Positions 9,093-18,017 of a stretch of 64,000 nucleotides of DNA are shown here, one piece after another (the stretch's first letter is position 1; every line of letters starts with the position of its first letter). The position numbers and the translations under genes are program-made. The stretch comes from Pontibacter sp. HSC-36F09 (GTDB lineage Bacteria > Bacteroidota > Bacteroidia > Cytophagales > Hymenobacteraceae), in NCBI RefSeq assembly GCF_024171605.1, contig NZ_JALKAA010000003.1, forward strand, positions 1 through 64,000, given 5' to 3'. The notes under the pieces are model-generated. The model was not told the DNA's origin and made no database searches. It worked only from the letters and a program-made list of their open reading frames with translations.

Positions 9093-10994
9093 CTAAGCAG
9101 GCAATGGGGTAGTATGTTGGTTTAGTACGGCTTCTGGTTGAGGCATTTGATCCTGCTGATGCTGATCTATAAATGTCCTGAACCATAACTCGAGGTGTAC
9201 CCATTTCCAGATTTCTTTTGCAATATTAGTTTTACCTGAGAGGTGCTCTTTATACTTTCGCATGGCGACCTCTGGGTTAATCAGGTTGCGCTCTCTGAAA
9301 GAGTTGCTGTTTAGGACTCCTTCCACAATCTTCTGCCACGCAGGTTCTCTGAACCATTCGTCCTGTGGTGTGCCAAAGCCGATCTTATCCTGCCGCAACC
9401 TGATCTTTTCGGGGAGCATACCCTTCATTGCCTCTCTGAGTATAAATTTGGTGATTCCATGGCGTATAGCCCAGTTATCTGAACTGGCCAGCGTCTTTTC
9501 AACCAGACGATAGTCCAGAAAAGGAACTCTTGCCTCGAGGGAAAAATGCATAGAGTTCAGGTCCTCCCATTTAAGCAAGTGCTCCAACTTATTTTCGAAA
9601 TGGTCCAATAGGGCATCTTTCAGCGAGTTGGAGCCATACAGGTTACCGGCTATACCGTTTGATTGACTATATCTTTCAATAAAAGCATTCTGCAGATACC
9701 CTTTCTCGCCAACCCTGATTTTTGTTCGCATACCCTCGGGTAAAAGGAAGTAGGCGAACGATTTAAATCCATAGAGGCTACGGTGATTTTTTAGGTAGTA
9801 ATACATCTCGCTGACCAGCCTTCCAATCCGGCCTGATCGAAGCAAATCTTTAAAGTAAAAGCCGAAAAAGTAATGATAGCCGGCTAACTCTTCGTCGGCT
9901 CCCTGTCCATCCAGAGTAACCACTACGTTATCCTTAGCCAGTTCCATTACCTTGTACTGGGCATAGGGTGAGGTGGAGGGAATAGGCTCCGCATGAGTCT
10001 TTATGAACTGCATCAGATCTTTTTCCAGCGTTTCTGCATTGGGATAGGTATAATGCATATGCTTGAGCAGCGGTCTGTACTCATCAATAAACTGCTTCTC
10101 ATCACCCGTTTGGCCATTTTGATAGACGGCTGAGAATGTGTTTAAATCCTTTTTGTGATAGCCGTTGAGTAAGACAGAGGTGATACTGGAAGAGTCGAGA
10201 CCACCGCTCAGACAGACCCCAACAGGCACATCGCTTCTGAGTCGCAACCCAACTGCTGAAGTGAACAGACCTTTGTATTCTTCCGGGCTCTTGAATTTTT
10301 CTGCTTTCGCTACCCTTTCTCTCAGATCGTACCAGCGGCTGATTTTAACGTTTTTGCCACGCACGGTAAGCTTCATGCCGTGCTGCAGTTTTTTAACCTC
10401 ATCAAAAAAGGTAGCCTCAGACTGGTCTGTCCTGTTAAAGGCCAAGTAGTCGAATATACTCTGGTAGTTTGGTTCTGGCTTCCTATTGAGCAGGCCAAGT
10501 AGGGGTGGGATCTCGGAGCAAAAGGCAAAGTAGTCTGTTGTGTGTATATAATAGAAAGGCTTGATGCCATACCTGTCCCTGGAAGCGAAAATCGTTTTGG
10601 TCAAGCGGTCATAGATCGCGAAAGCCCACATACCATTGAAGTGGTTCATGCAATCTTCGCCCCAATGAATGTAAGCGTTTAGTAAAACCTCTGTGTCTGT
10701 TTTCGTTTTAAACTCTACTCCCAGCCGCTGCAGTTTTTCACGCAATTCCACATAGTTGAAGATTTCCCCGTTGAATTCCAGTACGTAGCGTCCATCGGCA
10801 GAAACCATCGGTTGATGGCCGTCAAGCGAAAGATCAATTATACTCAGCCGGACAAAACCAAAGCCTACCTCATCTTCTATAAATATCCCATCATCGTCAG
10901 GGCCTCGATGTTTCATGTGCTGCATCATATCCCGCAAAGCAGACTCTTTGGGCGTTTCCTGATTAAAATTGATAATACCAGCTATTCCACACAT
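9093..10994 (-). CDS. asnB: Asparagine synthase (glutamine-hydrolysing) family amidotransferase
   Basis: A 633-residue AsnB-type enzyme. It begins MCGIAGIINF, so Cys2 is the glutaminase nucleophile of the class II amidotransferase domain (residues 1-210). The ATP-pyrophosphatase domain follows, with the P-loop VCLSGGLDSSSI near residue 262 and LDGQGADEELAGYH further on. AsnB paralogues inside O-antigen and capsule loci often amidate uronic-acid or amino-sugar carboxylates instead of aspartate. The position among acyltransferases and flippases favours that here, but nothing in the sequence separates the two roles. Spacing to the next gene downstream is 28 bases. Confidence 0.92.
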   Translation of the reverse strand: MCGIAGIINFNQETPKESALRDMMQHMKHRGPDDDGIFIEDEVGFGFVRLSIIDLSLDGHQPMVSADGRYVLEFNGEIFNYVELREKLQRLGVEFKTKTDTEVLLNAYIHWGEDCMNHFNGMWAFAIYDRLTKTIFASRDRYGIKPFYYIHTTDYFAFCSEIPPLLGLLNRKPEPNYQSIFDYLAFNRTDQSEATFFDEVKKLQHGMKLTVRGKNVKISRWYDLRERVAKAEKFKSPEEYKGLFTSAVGLRLRSDVPVGVCLSGGLDSSSITSVLLNGYHKKDLNTFSAVYQNGQTGDEKQFIDEYRPLLKHMHYTYPNAETLEKDLMQFIKTHAEPIPSTSPYAQYKVMELAKDNVVVTLDGQGADEELAGYHYFFGFYFKDLLRSGRIGRLVSEMYYYLKNHRSLYGFKSFAYFLLPEGMRTKIRVGEKGYLQNAFIERYSQSNGIAGNLYGSNSLKDALLDHFENKLEHLLKWEDLNSMHFSLEARVPFLDYRLVEKTLASSDNWAIRHGITKFILREAMKGMLPEKIRLRQDKIGFGTPQDEWFREPAWQKIVEGVLNSNSFRERNLINPEVAMRKYKEHLSGKTNIAKEIWKWVHLELWFRTFIDQHQQDQMPQPEAVLNQHTTPLPA

Positions 10995-11028
10995 GTCATT
11001 TTAAGGGTTTATTGTTGGAAACTCTATT

Positions 11029-12720
11029 CTATATATTGTTTGAAGCAGTTAAGGATGGGTACAATGACTCTAAACCCCTACATACAACTTTATCAGCCGC
11101 ATTTGCGATGGCATAAATGGGCCAGAATTCTGTTGTATCAAGGTTAGCCACGACAGCCCGGGTAAAGACTTCTATTTGTGCCTTATTTGATAAAGAACAA
11201 TAAAAACTATGTAGGATAGCTCCCCGCTCAGGTATTTCCAGTTTGGATAGCGAAGCTGGTTTGGAGGACCTAGGGTCACTTAACCAGGCATAACCTAACA
11301 AATCTCCGTTCTCCTGCCACGTGTACACGTGCTGACCGGATTCAAGCCTGCGCATCGCATCCATCAGAAATTCCCACTTTGAAATAAGGGTGGCAGTAGG
11401 GGTATAGCATAGCAAGTCCCTCAATTCATTTTTTTTGACTGCTATAAGCTGATCCTGATCCTGACCCTTGACAGGCTGCACGACGAATGCCCGAGTCTCA
11501 CCAGTTTTACCTAAGCCACCGATATACTTTTTGAATAGCTGGGGAAGATTCCTTCTTTTGATTAGCTTGACTTTTTCTTTCACAACAGCTGCCTGATGGC
11601 TCATCTGCTTGAGTTGATGCGGTGCCATACCTAGCCTCGGTAGCGTGTTTTTAAGGTACTCAGTTAAGTTATACTTTTGCTTCTTGTTGCGAATGTTAGC
11701 TTTATTGCCAAAGGTCAACTCAGTCGCATGTGTAAAGTCTGTAGCAAGATTCTCCTTGTATGAATCGCTGCCCGGCGTCAGGTCAAAGACACTTATCCCT
11801 TCTTCTGCCAGCATCACACCAAGCATCAAAAAGTGGAGAATACCGGGAGAGTGCTTTGCTTGCATCGGTGAGTGGGTATTAATGCCCTGCAGATGCACCC
11901 AGTTTTTACCAGTCACACTAGCATTGGAAGCTATGACGTTGTCGTCAACTTTCAGGAGCGTGACATGCAGCAACCCATTTTTAAAGAGCTCTTTCAGAAA
12001 CTCTTTTCGAAAGCAGTCCTCCTGAAATGCGCGCTTGTTGTACATTGCTCCTTTTCTGAAATCACTCTGAATGGCGAGTTCATCCAGGACTGAATAAAAT
12101 TCCTGCTCATCGGTAATTCTGACGAAAGCTAACTCGCCCTGTCGTTTCAAACGATTCAGTTTCTCCCTTCTGTTTTTCTTCCTCAGTTCTTGTGAAAGAT
12201 TCTCTTTATTTAAACTGAGCAGAGGTTGCTTAACTGATCGCCAAAAGCATTTTTTTTGCCAATATGGGTCTGTTTTGAGCCATTGCAAGGGCGTGTTTGC
12301 CGGCGCGAATTTGATGCTTATCTCTGATTGTGGAAATTTATCGAACAGATCAGTCAAAGCCTGCTTTATAAAAACTGTGCTATCTTGTTCACTGGCAAGC
12401 CATACCTGATACTCTGCTTGGTTTGCCCCGGCTCCTACAAGATGGCCGATATTGTCACGCGCTAGTGTTAAAAGTCCGCTGAGCTTTTCGCCATTATATG
12501 CTAGTGCCAGAACAGGTAGGTAAGTTGTGATGTAAGACTGGTACCAGGTACTCACAAAAGCTCTGCTTTGAAAGACAGTTGACCAAGGGCAGGAGGTATA
12601 GAGTGTGTCCCACTGCAACTGGAAATCAGGCTCGGTAAGCAATGCCAACGCTTCTTTTCCAATCAGGATTTCAACAACATCTACTTGCTGGTTAGTAGCT
12701 TTCTGTAGCAGTGTATTCAT
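11029..12720 (-). CDS. GNAT/FemAB-like acyltransferase, tandem copy 4 of 4
   Basis: A protein of 563 residues from the ATG at 12720 (MNTLLQKATNQQ). The open frame extends to 12888, but that stretch overlaps the upstream gene, and only the shorter start aligns with the other three copies. The N-terminal 380 residues look like the BioF2-like acyl-CoA transferase fold: WDTLYTSCPWSTVFQSRAF, FRKGAMYNKRAFQ, LHVTLLKVDDNVIAS, and FDLTPGSDSYKENLAT, which is probably the acyl-CoA/product site. The last 150 residues repeat a second conserved block (SKWEFLMDAMRRLESG, HVYTWQENGDLLGYAW). It is probably cytoplasmic and probably acylates a sugar or attaches an amino-acyl group. Its acceptor is unknown. Confidence 0.8.
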   Translation of the reverse strand: MNTLLQKATNQQVDVVEILIGKEALALLTEPDFQLQWDTLYTSCPWSTVFQSRAFVSTWYQSYITTYLPVLALAYNGEKLSGLLTLARDNIGHLVGAGANQAEYQVWLASEQDSTVFIKQALTDLFDKFPQSEISIKFAPANTPLQWLKTDPYWQKKCFWRSVKQPLLSLNKENLSQELRKKNRREKLNRLKRQGELAFVRITDEQEFYSVLDELAIQSDFRKGAMYNKRAFQEDCFRKEFLKELFKNGLLHVTLLKVDDNVIASNASVTGKNWVHLQGINTHSPMQAKHSPGILHFLMLGVMLAEEGISVFDLTPGSDSYKENLATDFTHATELTFGNKANIRNKKQKYNLTEYLKNTLPRLGMAPHQLKQMSHQAAVVKEKVKLIKRRNLPQLFKKYIGGLGKTGETRAFVVQPVKGQDQDQLIAVKKNELRDLLCYTPTATLISKWEFLMDAMRRLESGQHVYTWQENGDLLGYAWLSDPRSSKPASLSKLEIPERGAILHSFYCSLSNKAQIEVFTRAVVANLDTTEFWPIYAIANAADKVVCRGLESLYPSLTASNNI

Positions 12721-12745
12721 AGGCGAACTGGCGTTAGTTAACTTT

Positions 12746-14485
12746 TTATAAAGACTGTGCCGTGGCAAATTTTCTGTTATAAGCTTCCTGTTGAGCTTTT
12801 CTGGTCTTAATGCCACACAATGCAGCTTCTGTTGGGCTAGTGACCAGGTATAGCGGCTCACCCGGCCGGTTACTTTCAATTTCTGCACTGACCGTTTCCA
12901 GAAACATCGGCAGTTTTACTTTGTAATCAGACTGGAAATAGAGACCATGCAGCACCGCACCAACTTTTGGATATTCAAGGTTCGCAGCGTATGGATTTTC
13001 CTTTTTAGTATTGCTGCTTAACCAAATACAAGCTTTCAAAGTATTATTTTCAGTGTAGGTAAATACCTGTTCACCGAGTTCTAGTCTGCACATGGCTTCT
13101 GCCAAAAATTCCCATCGGGTTTTTAAACCATGACCTGCATTAAAGTTGAGTAAATCTTTTATACTGTTCCGGCTTATATTTACATACGTATCTTTTGAAA
13201 GTATTTTAGCTTTATTAGTGTTTATTTTATATATTTTTTCTTTCTTTCTAGCAATTGAAATCCTCACTGCTTCTTTTATCCACGTATTGAATCCTTGCTG
13301 TTTAAAGAGATGCCATTTTGCTGTTAGTAGCTTTTTGTTTTTCTTGAGCTTGACCCTTAACATTTTATAATCAATGCCAACTTTTGACATTTTCTCAATT
13401 ACGAGCCTTTTAGTTGAGTTTGGGACTTTTAAAATGGACTTAGACTTGCAATAGATCATGAGTCCATATACTCGGTCCTCAGAATTGGCTATTCTCTGTT
13501 TATATGTCTGATCTCCCGTAGATAAATCAAGCATTTTGTGCCCCCCGTCTGCCAACTGCTGAGCCAGCAATATGAAGCTTGTAAATCCGGGAGAGTAGGC
13601 GGCGAAAGTAGGGGCATGAGTATTAATGCCAACCCCATGAACCCATTTGTCTTTACCGATGGTAGCTATGAGAGAAGCTACGACTTTGTCATTCAGCTTC
13701 AGTACGGCTACATGGAGCATTTTCATTTTGAAGAGCTCCATTAAAAATTCTTTTTTGTAAGGGTCAGATCTGAATGGCAGTATGTTGAGTGTGGCGCCTT
13801 TCCTAAAATCAAACTGGTCCATCATCTCATCAAACATGTCAGACAATCGATCTATGCAGGTGATGTGTTCAAAAGTGACCTCACCTAGACGTTTAAGGCG
13901 GTTACGGTTTTCCTTAAACTGCTTTTTGGTGTATAGTTTTGGCAGTTCGGGATGAGTTAGGTCAATCAGTGGACGATCATATGATTTCAGAACAGCGAAA
14001 TCTTTCCACTCTTTATCGGTTTCAAGCCATTGGAGAGGTGTATGCTGTGGAAGCTGGAACAGGTTGATGTTATATCCTGGAAAATGTTCGCGTACCTTAT
14101 GAAGCGCCGCCTTAATAAACGATTCTTTATTATACTCCTCAGCCAACCAAGTGTGATAATAAGCGTCAGATGCGCCGGTTCCAGTTATTTCAAGTTTCTG
14201 AAGGCTCATACAGAGATTCAGTATAGCTGTCAGCTTATTCCCTTTGTAAGCTGTGATTAAGATGGGAATGTAATTTTTTTTATACAGCTTGTACCATGTA
14301 TTGGTGTAAGTAGCGGCTTGAAACACAGTAGCCCAATAGCATGATTGATAAAGAGTATCCCACTCAGTTTGAAATTTTTCATCAGAAAGTAGTTTTAGGA
14401 CCCCTTCTCCCACGCTTAACTCGATCTTATCTTCTACTCCAGGGTATAGAATATTACTTTCTTTGTCGGTATAAGTGCCTTTCAT
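12746..14485 (-). CDS. GNAT/FemAB-like acyltransferase, tandem copy 3 of 4
   Basis: A 579-residue paralogue of the neighbouring genes. It shares LYQSCYWATVFQAATYTNTWY near the N-terminus, QFDFRKGATLNILPF, LHVAVLKLNDKVVASLIA, GINTHAPTFAAYSPGFTSF and LDLSTGDQTYKQRIANSED, then the C-terminal block TRWEFLAEAMCRLELGEQ. In this copy the LTPGGD motif of the others has become LSTGDQ, and the linker between the two blocks is richer in Lys and lower in GC, so it has diverged most. A gap of 25 bases separates it from copy 4. Function as for the other copies: probable acyl transfer to a glycan intermediate. Confidence 0.8.
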   Translation of the reverse strand: MKGTYTDKESNILYPGVEDKIELSVGEGVLKLLSDEKFQTEWDTLYQSCYWATVFQAATYTNTWYKLYKKNYIPILITAYKGNKLTAILNLCMSLQKLEITGTGASDAYYHTWLAEEYNKESFIKAALHKVREHFPGYNINLFQLPQHTPLQWLETDKEWKDFAVLKSYDRPLIDLTHPELPKLYTKKQFKENRNRLKRLGEVTFEHITCIDRLSDMFDEMMDQFDFRKGATLNILPFRSDPYKKEFLMELFKMKMLHVAVLKLNDKVVASLIATIGKDKWVHGVGINTHAPTFAAYSPGFTSFILLAQQLADGGHKMLDLSTGDQTYKQRIANSEDRVYGLMIYCKSKSILKVPNSTKRLVIEKMSKVGIDYKMLRVKLKKNKKLLTAKWHLFKQQGFNTWIKEAVRISIARKKEKIYKINTNKAKILSKDTYVNISRNSIKDLLNFNAGHGLKTRWEFLAEAMCRLELGEQVFTYTENNTLKACIWLSSNTKKENPYAANLEYPKVGAVLHGLYFQSDYKVKLPMFLETVSAEIESNRPGEPLYLVTSPTEAALCGIKTRKAQQEAYNRKFATAQSL

Positions 14486-14551
14486 ACAAAAATGATTAGG
14501 GTTAAATTTTTAACTGGAGCTTAGCGCTTTCTTTAAAGAAGGGTCAGGCTT

Positions 14552-16243
14552 TCAAACTGATTTAAAACCTGATCTGATGAGTAATTCACTATTTGGCTTA
14601 TGCACAGCATATAACTTAGGTTCATGAGTCTCCTGGTCTATCAATGCTGTAACATGTTCCAGGAACTGCTCAAACCGTTCACTAGCCTCAGGATGGCAGT
14701 AAAAGTGCATTAAAGCAGGTATATTAGTTTGGGCTAACTGTTCAGAGCTTGTAAAATCAGTATAACTAAACCAGGCACAGGCCATCAGACGACCTCCTTC
14801 TACCCAGGTATAAGCGTGATGCCCCAATTCAAAAAGCCGCATTGTATTCTCCAGAAATTCCCAACGGGTCAGCTCTGCGTCTTTTTCAAAATCCAGCATA
14901 TCGTTTAAGCTGTTCTTTTTTATGTGCAGTGCTGAAAGAGGAGGTCCTTCACCTAAGTTCTTAGTGTACAAATGATCAAGCGCACGACCCTTATCACTTC
15001 TTAAAAGCTGTCTGATTGCATTTGTATAGCCTGTTTTTTTGGCGGAATTGAGACGGTTCTTTAACAGGTATACTTGTTTTTTGATCTGAAGCTCTACAGT
15101 CATGGGGCGTCTGCCGGTTCTGACCAGGTAGTCCTGCAGTTCTTTTTTGATCCTCCTTTTAAGACGGAAGCCCTTGTGGCTTGATATAAGCAGCCCGTAT
15201 ACCTGATCATGACTTGTAGCCAAACGTTCTTTGTATGTGTCTCCACCAGGTGTGAGGTCAAATACATCGACTCCTTCATGGGCCAGGAGCTGTCCTAAGT
15301 TGAGGAAATGCAGGATGCCGGGAGAATGTTTGGCATAAAATGGGGAGTGGGTGTTAATGCCCTGCAGGTATACCCAACCACGATCCGCTACTGCTACCAT
15401 AGAGCCAATGATATCTTCATCAACTTTCAGCAACGTGACATGGAGGAGCTTATGTCTAAACAACTCCTTCATGAATTCGCCTTTCAGTGGTTTATCTCTG
15501 AATTGGTTTTTATTGAAAAGGCCTCCTTGCCTAAAGTCAAATTGTAGAGTAATCTCCGGTAAAACAGACTCAAACACCTGCTGTTCAGTCACTCTCTCAA
15601 ACCTGACAGTTCCTATTTTCTTTAAACGATTGAGTTTGGTCTTATACTGATTAGTGATACGGAAGGCTTTCTCAGCTAAGGGGCTTTTTATTTCAAGTAA
15701 GGGTCGCTTAAAGGCCTGTTTCACGCAAAGCTTTCTCCATTTGTGATCATGGTCGAGCCATGCCAGCGGTATATGCGGAGGGAGGAACCGGAACATAATT
15801 CTTGCTTTCGGGTAGTGCTGCAAGAGTTTCGTGAGCGCGGATGTGATAAAGTAGTCGCTGGTCTCAGGCTCCGCAATCCAGCACTGGTACTCTGCCTCGT
15901 ACTCGCCAGCTCCCACAAATCTTACACTGCCCTGTTTGCTTTCTGCATTGACTCTGTCTGAGGCAGGAATCGCCATAGCCAGTAATCCAGTCAACCTGCC
16001 ATCTTGCTCGCACTTGAGTAGTACTGGAGTGTAATCTTTTTTGAACACGAGATACCACGTTGCAATAAACTCCCAACTTTGGAAAGCCGTAGCCCATGCA
16101 CAACTGGTATATAAGGTGTGCCAGGCTTCCTTAAATGCGGGATCGTCCAACAGTCTGTATACCTGATCCCCTACTAGTAAGTCAACTTGATTTGGCTGCC
16201 CAATGAGGGGAGGCATATCGACTGCACTAAATACATTTTCCAT
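14552..16243 (-). CDS. GNAT/FemAB-like acyltransferase, tandem copy 2 of 4
   Basis: A 563-residue paralogue. The landmarks are TLYTSCAWATAFQSWEF, GAGEYEAEYQCWIAEPET, QFDFRQGGLFNKNQF, LHVTLLKVDEDIIGSMVA, LQGINTHSPFYAKHSPGIL and FDLTPGGDTYKERLATSHD, with the C-terminal LTRWEFLENTMRLFELG. The FDLTPGGD(T/P)YK(E/D)RLAT motif is intact, as in copy 1. The order of blocks and the length match the other three, so all four arose by tandem duplication. It lies 66 bases upstream of copy 3 and 76 bases downstream of copy 1 in the direction of transcription. Confidence 0.82.
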   Translation of the reverse strand: MENVFSAVDMPPLIGQPNQVDLLVGDQVYRLLDDPAFKEAWHTLYTSCAWATAFQSWEFIATWYLVFKKDYTPVLLKCEQDGRLTGLLAMAIPASDRVNAESKQGSVRFVGAGEYEAEYQCWIAEPETSDYFITSALTKLLQHYPKARIMFRFLPPHIPLAWLDHDHKWRKLCVKQAFKRPLLEIKSPLAEKAFRITNQYKTKLNRLKKIGTVRFERVTEQQVFESVLPEITLQFDFRQGGLFNKNQFRDKPLKGEFMKELFRHKLLHVTLLKVDEDIIGSMVAVADRGWVYLQGINTHSPFYAKHSPGILHFLNLGQLLAHEGVDVFDLTPGGDTYKERLATSHDQVYGLLISSHKGFRLKRRIKKELQDYLVRTGRRPMTVELQIKKQVYLLKNRLNSAKKTGYTNAIRQLLRSDKGRALDHLYTKNLGEGPPLSALHIKKNSLNDMLDFEKDAELTRWEFLENTMRLFELGHHAYTWVEGGRLMACAWFSYTDFTSSEQLAQTNIPALMHFYCHPEASERFEQFLEHVTALIDQETHEPKLYAVHKPNSELLIRSGFKSV

Positions 16244-16319
16244 CAGCTTGTTGTGTTATAAATCGTGTAACAAGTTGAGCTGCATTGGCTCAAACAAGGG
16301 TGAGGAGTGAGCATAATCG

Positions 16320-17996
16320 CTAGAGGGGTTGGTCTGTCATAACCCGGAAACCGGAATGCTTCACAGCCTTAAGAAGCGATTTGTCCTGAACAGGCATAGT
16401 CAAGTATAATTGCACACTTGAGAGAGTAGAATCAATATCTGAGGCGACAGCTGCTAGAAATTGCTTAAGCTTAGCAACTGCTGAAGGGTGCACATAAAGA
16501 TCTTGCAGATAGAGTGATAGGTCGTCTGCTGTTTTTGAGGCTTCAGATGATTCGGCGACAGGCATGCTTTGCCATACGCAAAACACCAAAGTGCCCTGTT
16601 CAGCGATAGTATAAACTTGCGCTCCCTGCTCTAATCTTCGCATGGCGTTCTCCAGAAATTCCCAGCGGGTGCGCCCACTCCTCTGCATCTGATAATCAAG
16701 TAGATTGCTGAGACTATTCTTGTTGACAGAAATACTGCTGCTTAATTTCTTCAGATCTAGAGTAGTTTGATATACTCTCTCCTGGTCATTGGCCCATAAC
16801 TTTCTCACACTCCGGGCTATCTCGTAGGTAAGGCCGCGCTCCTTTACAAAGTATAGCTTTCTTTTCAGGCTGAGTTCAACTGACATGGTTCTAACTCCCA
16901 TCTCGGTCATGCGCTGGAATAATAGCTTTCTGAGTTGCCGTTTTAGGAAATAGAGTTTGGAATTAGTAGCAACCAGGATGTGTACCTGATCATGTTGTGT
17001 GGCTAGTCGGTCCTTGTAAGGATCTCCGCCGGGTGTCAGGTCAAAGGAACTGATACCTTCATTAACGAATTGTTGCGAAAGCATCAGGAAGTGCACGTAG
17101 CCTGGGGAGTAACTGGCAAAAAGCGGTGAATGAAAATTGATTCCACCTAAATTTGCCTTGTTCTTGCTTATCAAAGCAGCTACGGAGGCAACTGTTTCAT
17201 TTCCGGCCTTCAGTACCGTAACATGGAGCAGTTTGCGCCTGAACAAAGCAATCAGGAAATCTTTGTTGACCGGGTCATTTCGGAAAGGGTTTTTGTTAAA
17301 CATTGCCCCTTGACGAAAGTCATATAAAACGGCCAACTCATCTAGATTGTCACTAAAGGCGACTCCATCAGTTAGTTTTGTAAACTCGCCGATCTGCTGT
17401 AAACGGCTTACCCTTTTCCTGTCTCTCCGGGAGACCGAAAAGTCAGACATCACTACAATCGGACGAGTTAAAGGGTAAAGGATGCAGGAGCGTTGCCAGC
17501 GTGGTCTACTCTTAACCCACTCTGTGGGGGTACCTGGTGGTAGGTGGCGCAGCATCAAATCTGTGGATGGATATTTACGCATCAAGACCTCCAAGGCGTT
17601 ACCTATAAATGAATTGCCATTACTGTCAGTGGCCAGCCAGGTTTGGTAATCGGCCTCATGATGTCCTGCGCCAACAATGAACATCCTGCTATTTGATTTT
17701 CGGAGAGGTAAGGCTAATGTAAGCAGGCCAGTTAGTTCCCCCTTTGTCTTCTCTTGTATCAGAATAGGTTGGTAGGCGTGACGGTAAAGGCTGTACCAAG
17801 TAATGACAAATTCAGGACTTTGAAATACAGTAGCCCAATGGCAGGAATGATAAAGTGAATCCCATTCAGCCAAAAATGAGCATTCCTCCAGTAGCTGCAT
17901 CACTCTTTCACCGGACAATAGCTCTAATTTCTTTTCACTATGTCCAATCTGTAAATTTTCGTAGGCAACTTCCTCAATCATGATCTCGCTAGTCAA
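16320..17996 (-). CDS. GNAT/FemAB-like acyltransferase, tandem copy 1 of 4
   Basis: A 558-residue protein, first of the tandem set in the direction of transcription. Shared blocks: LYHSCHWATVFQSPEFVITW, GAGHHEADYQTWLATDSNG, LYDFRQGAMFNKNPFRND, LHVTVLKAGNETVASVAALI, GGINFHSPLFASYSPGYVHF and FDLTPGGDPYKDRLATQHD. The C-terminal block is RTRWEFLENAMRRLEQGAQ with VYTIAEQGTLVFCVW. The architecture suggests one catalytic acyltransferase unit followed by a degenerate second GNAT-like unit. It begins 21 bases after the DUF354 gene ends, within the glycan operon. Acyl donor and acceptor are not visible from the sequence. Confidence 0.82.
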   Translation of the reverse strand: MTSEIMIEEVAYENLQIGHSEKKLELLSGERVMQLLEECSFLAEWDSLYHSCHWATVFQSPEFVITWYSLYRHAYQPILIQEKTKGELTGLLTLALPLRKSNSRMFIVGAGHHEADYQTWLATDSNGNSFIGNALEVLMRKYPSTDLMLRHLPPGTPTEWVKSRPRWQRSCILYPLTRPIVVMSDFSVSRRDRKRVSRLQQIGEFTKLTDGVAFSDNLDELAVLYDFRQGAMFNKNPFRNDPVNKDFLIALFRRKLLHVTVLKAGNETVASVAALISKNKANLGGINFHSPLFASYSPGYVHFLMLSQQFVNEGISSFDLTPGGDPYKDRLATQHDQVHILVATNSKLYFLKRQLRKLLFQRMTEMGVRTMSVELSLKRKLYFVKERGLTYEIARSVRKLWANDQERVYQTTLDLKKLSSSISVNKNSLSNLLDYQMQRSGRTRWEFLENAMRRLEQGAQVYTIAEQGTLVFCVWQSMPVAESSEASKTADDLSLYLQDLYVHPSAVAKLKQFLAAVASDIDSTLSSVQLYLTMPVQDKSLLKAVKHSGFRVMTDQPL

Positions 17997-18017
17997 GGGT
18001 TAGGGTGGATCAATCAG

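Noticed and set aside
12721..12888. Extension of the fourth acyltransferase to 12888
   Set aside because: It would overlap the preceding gene by 143 bases and its residues match none of the other three copies; the ATG at 12720 fits all.
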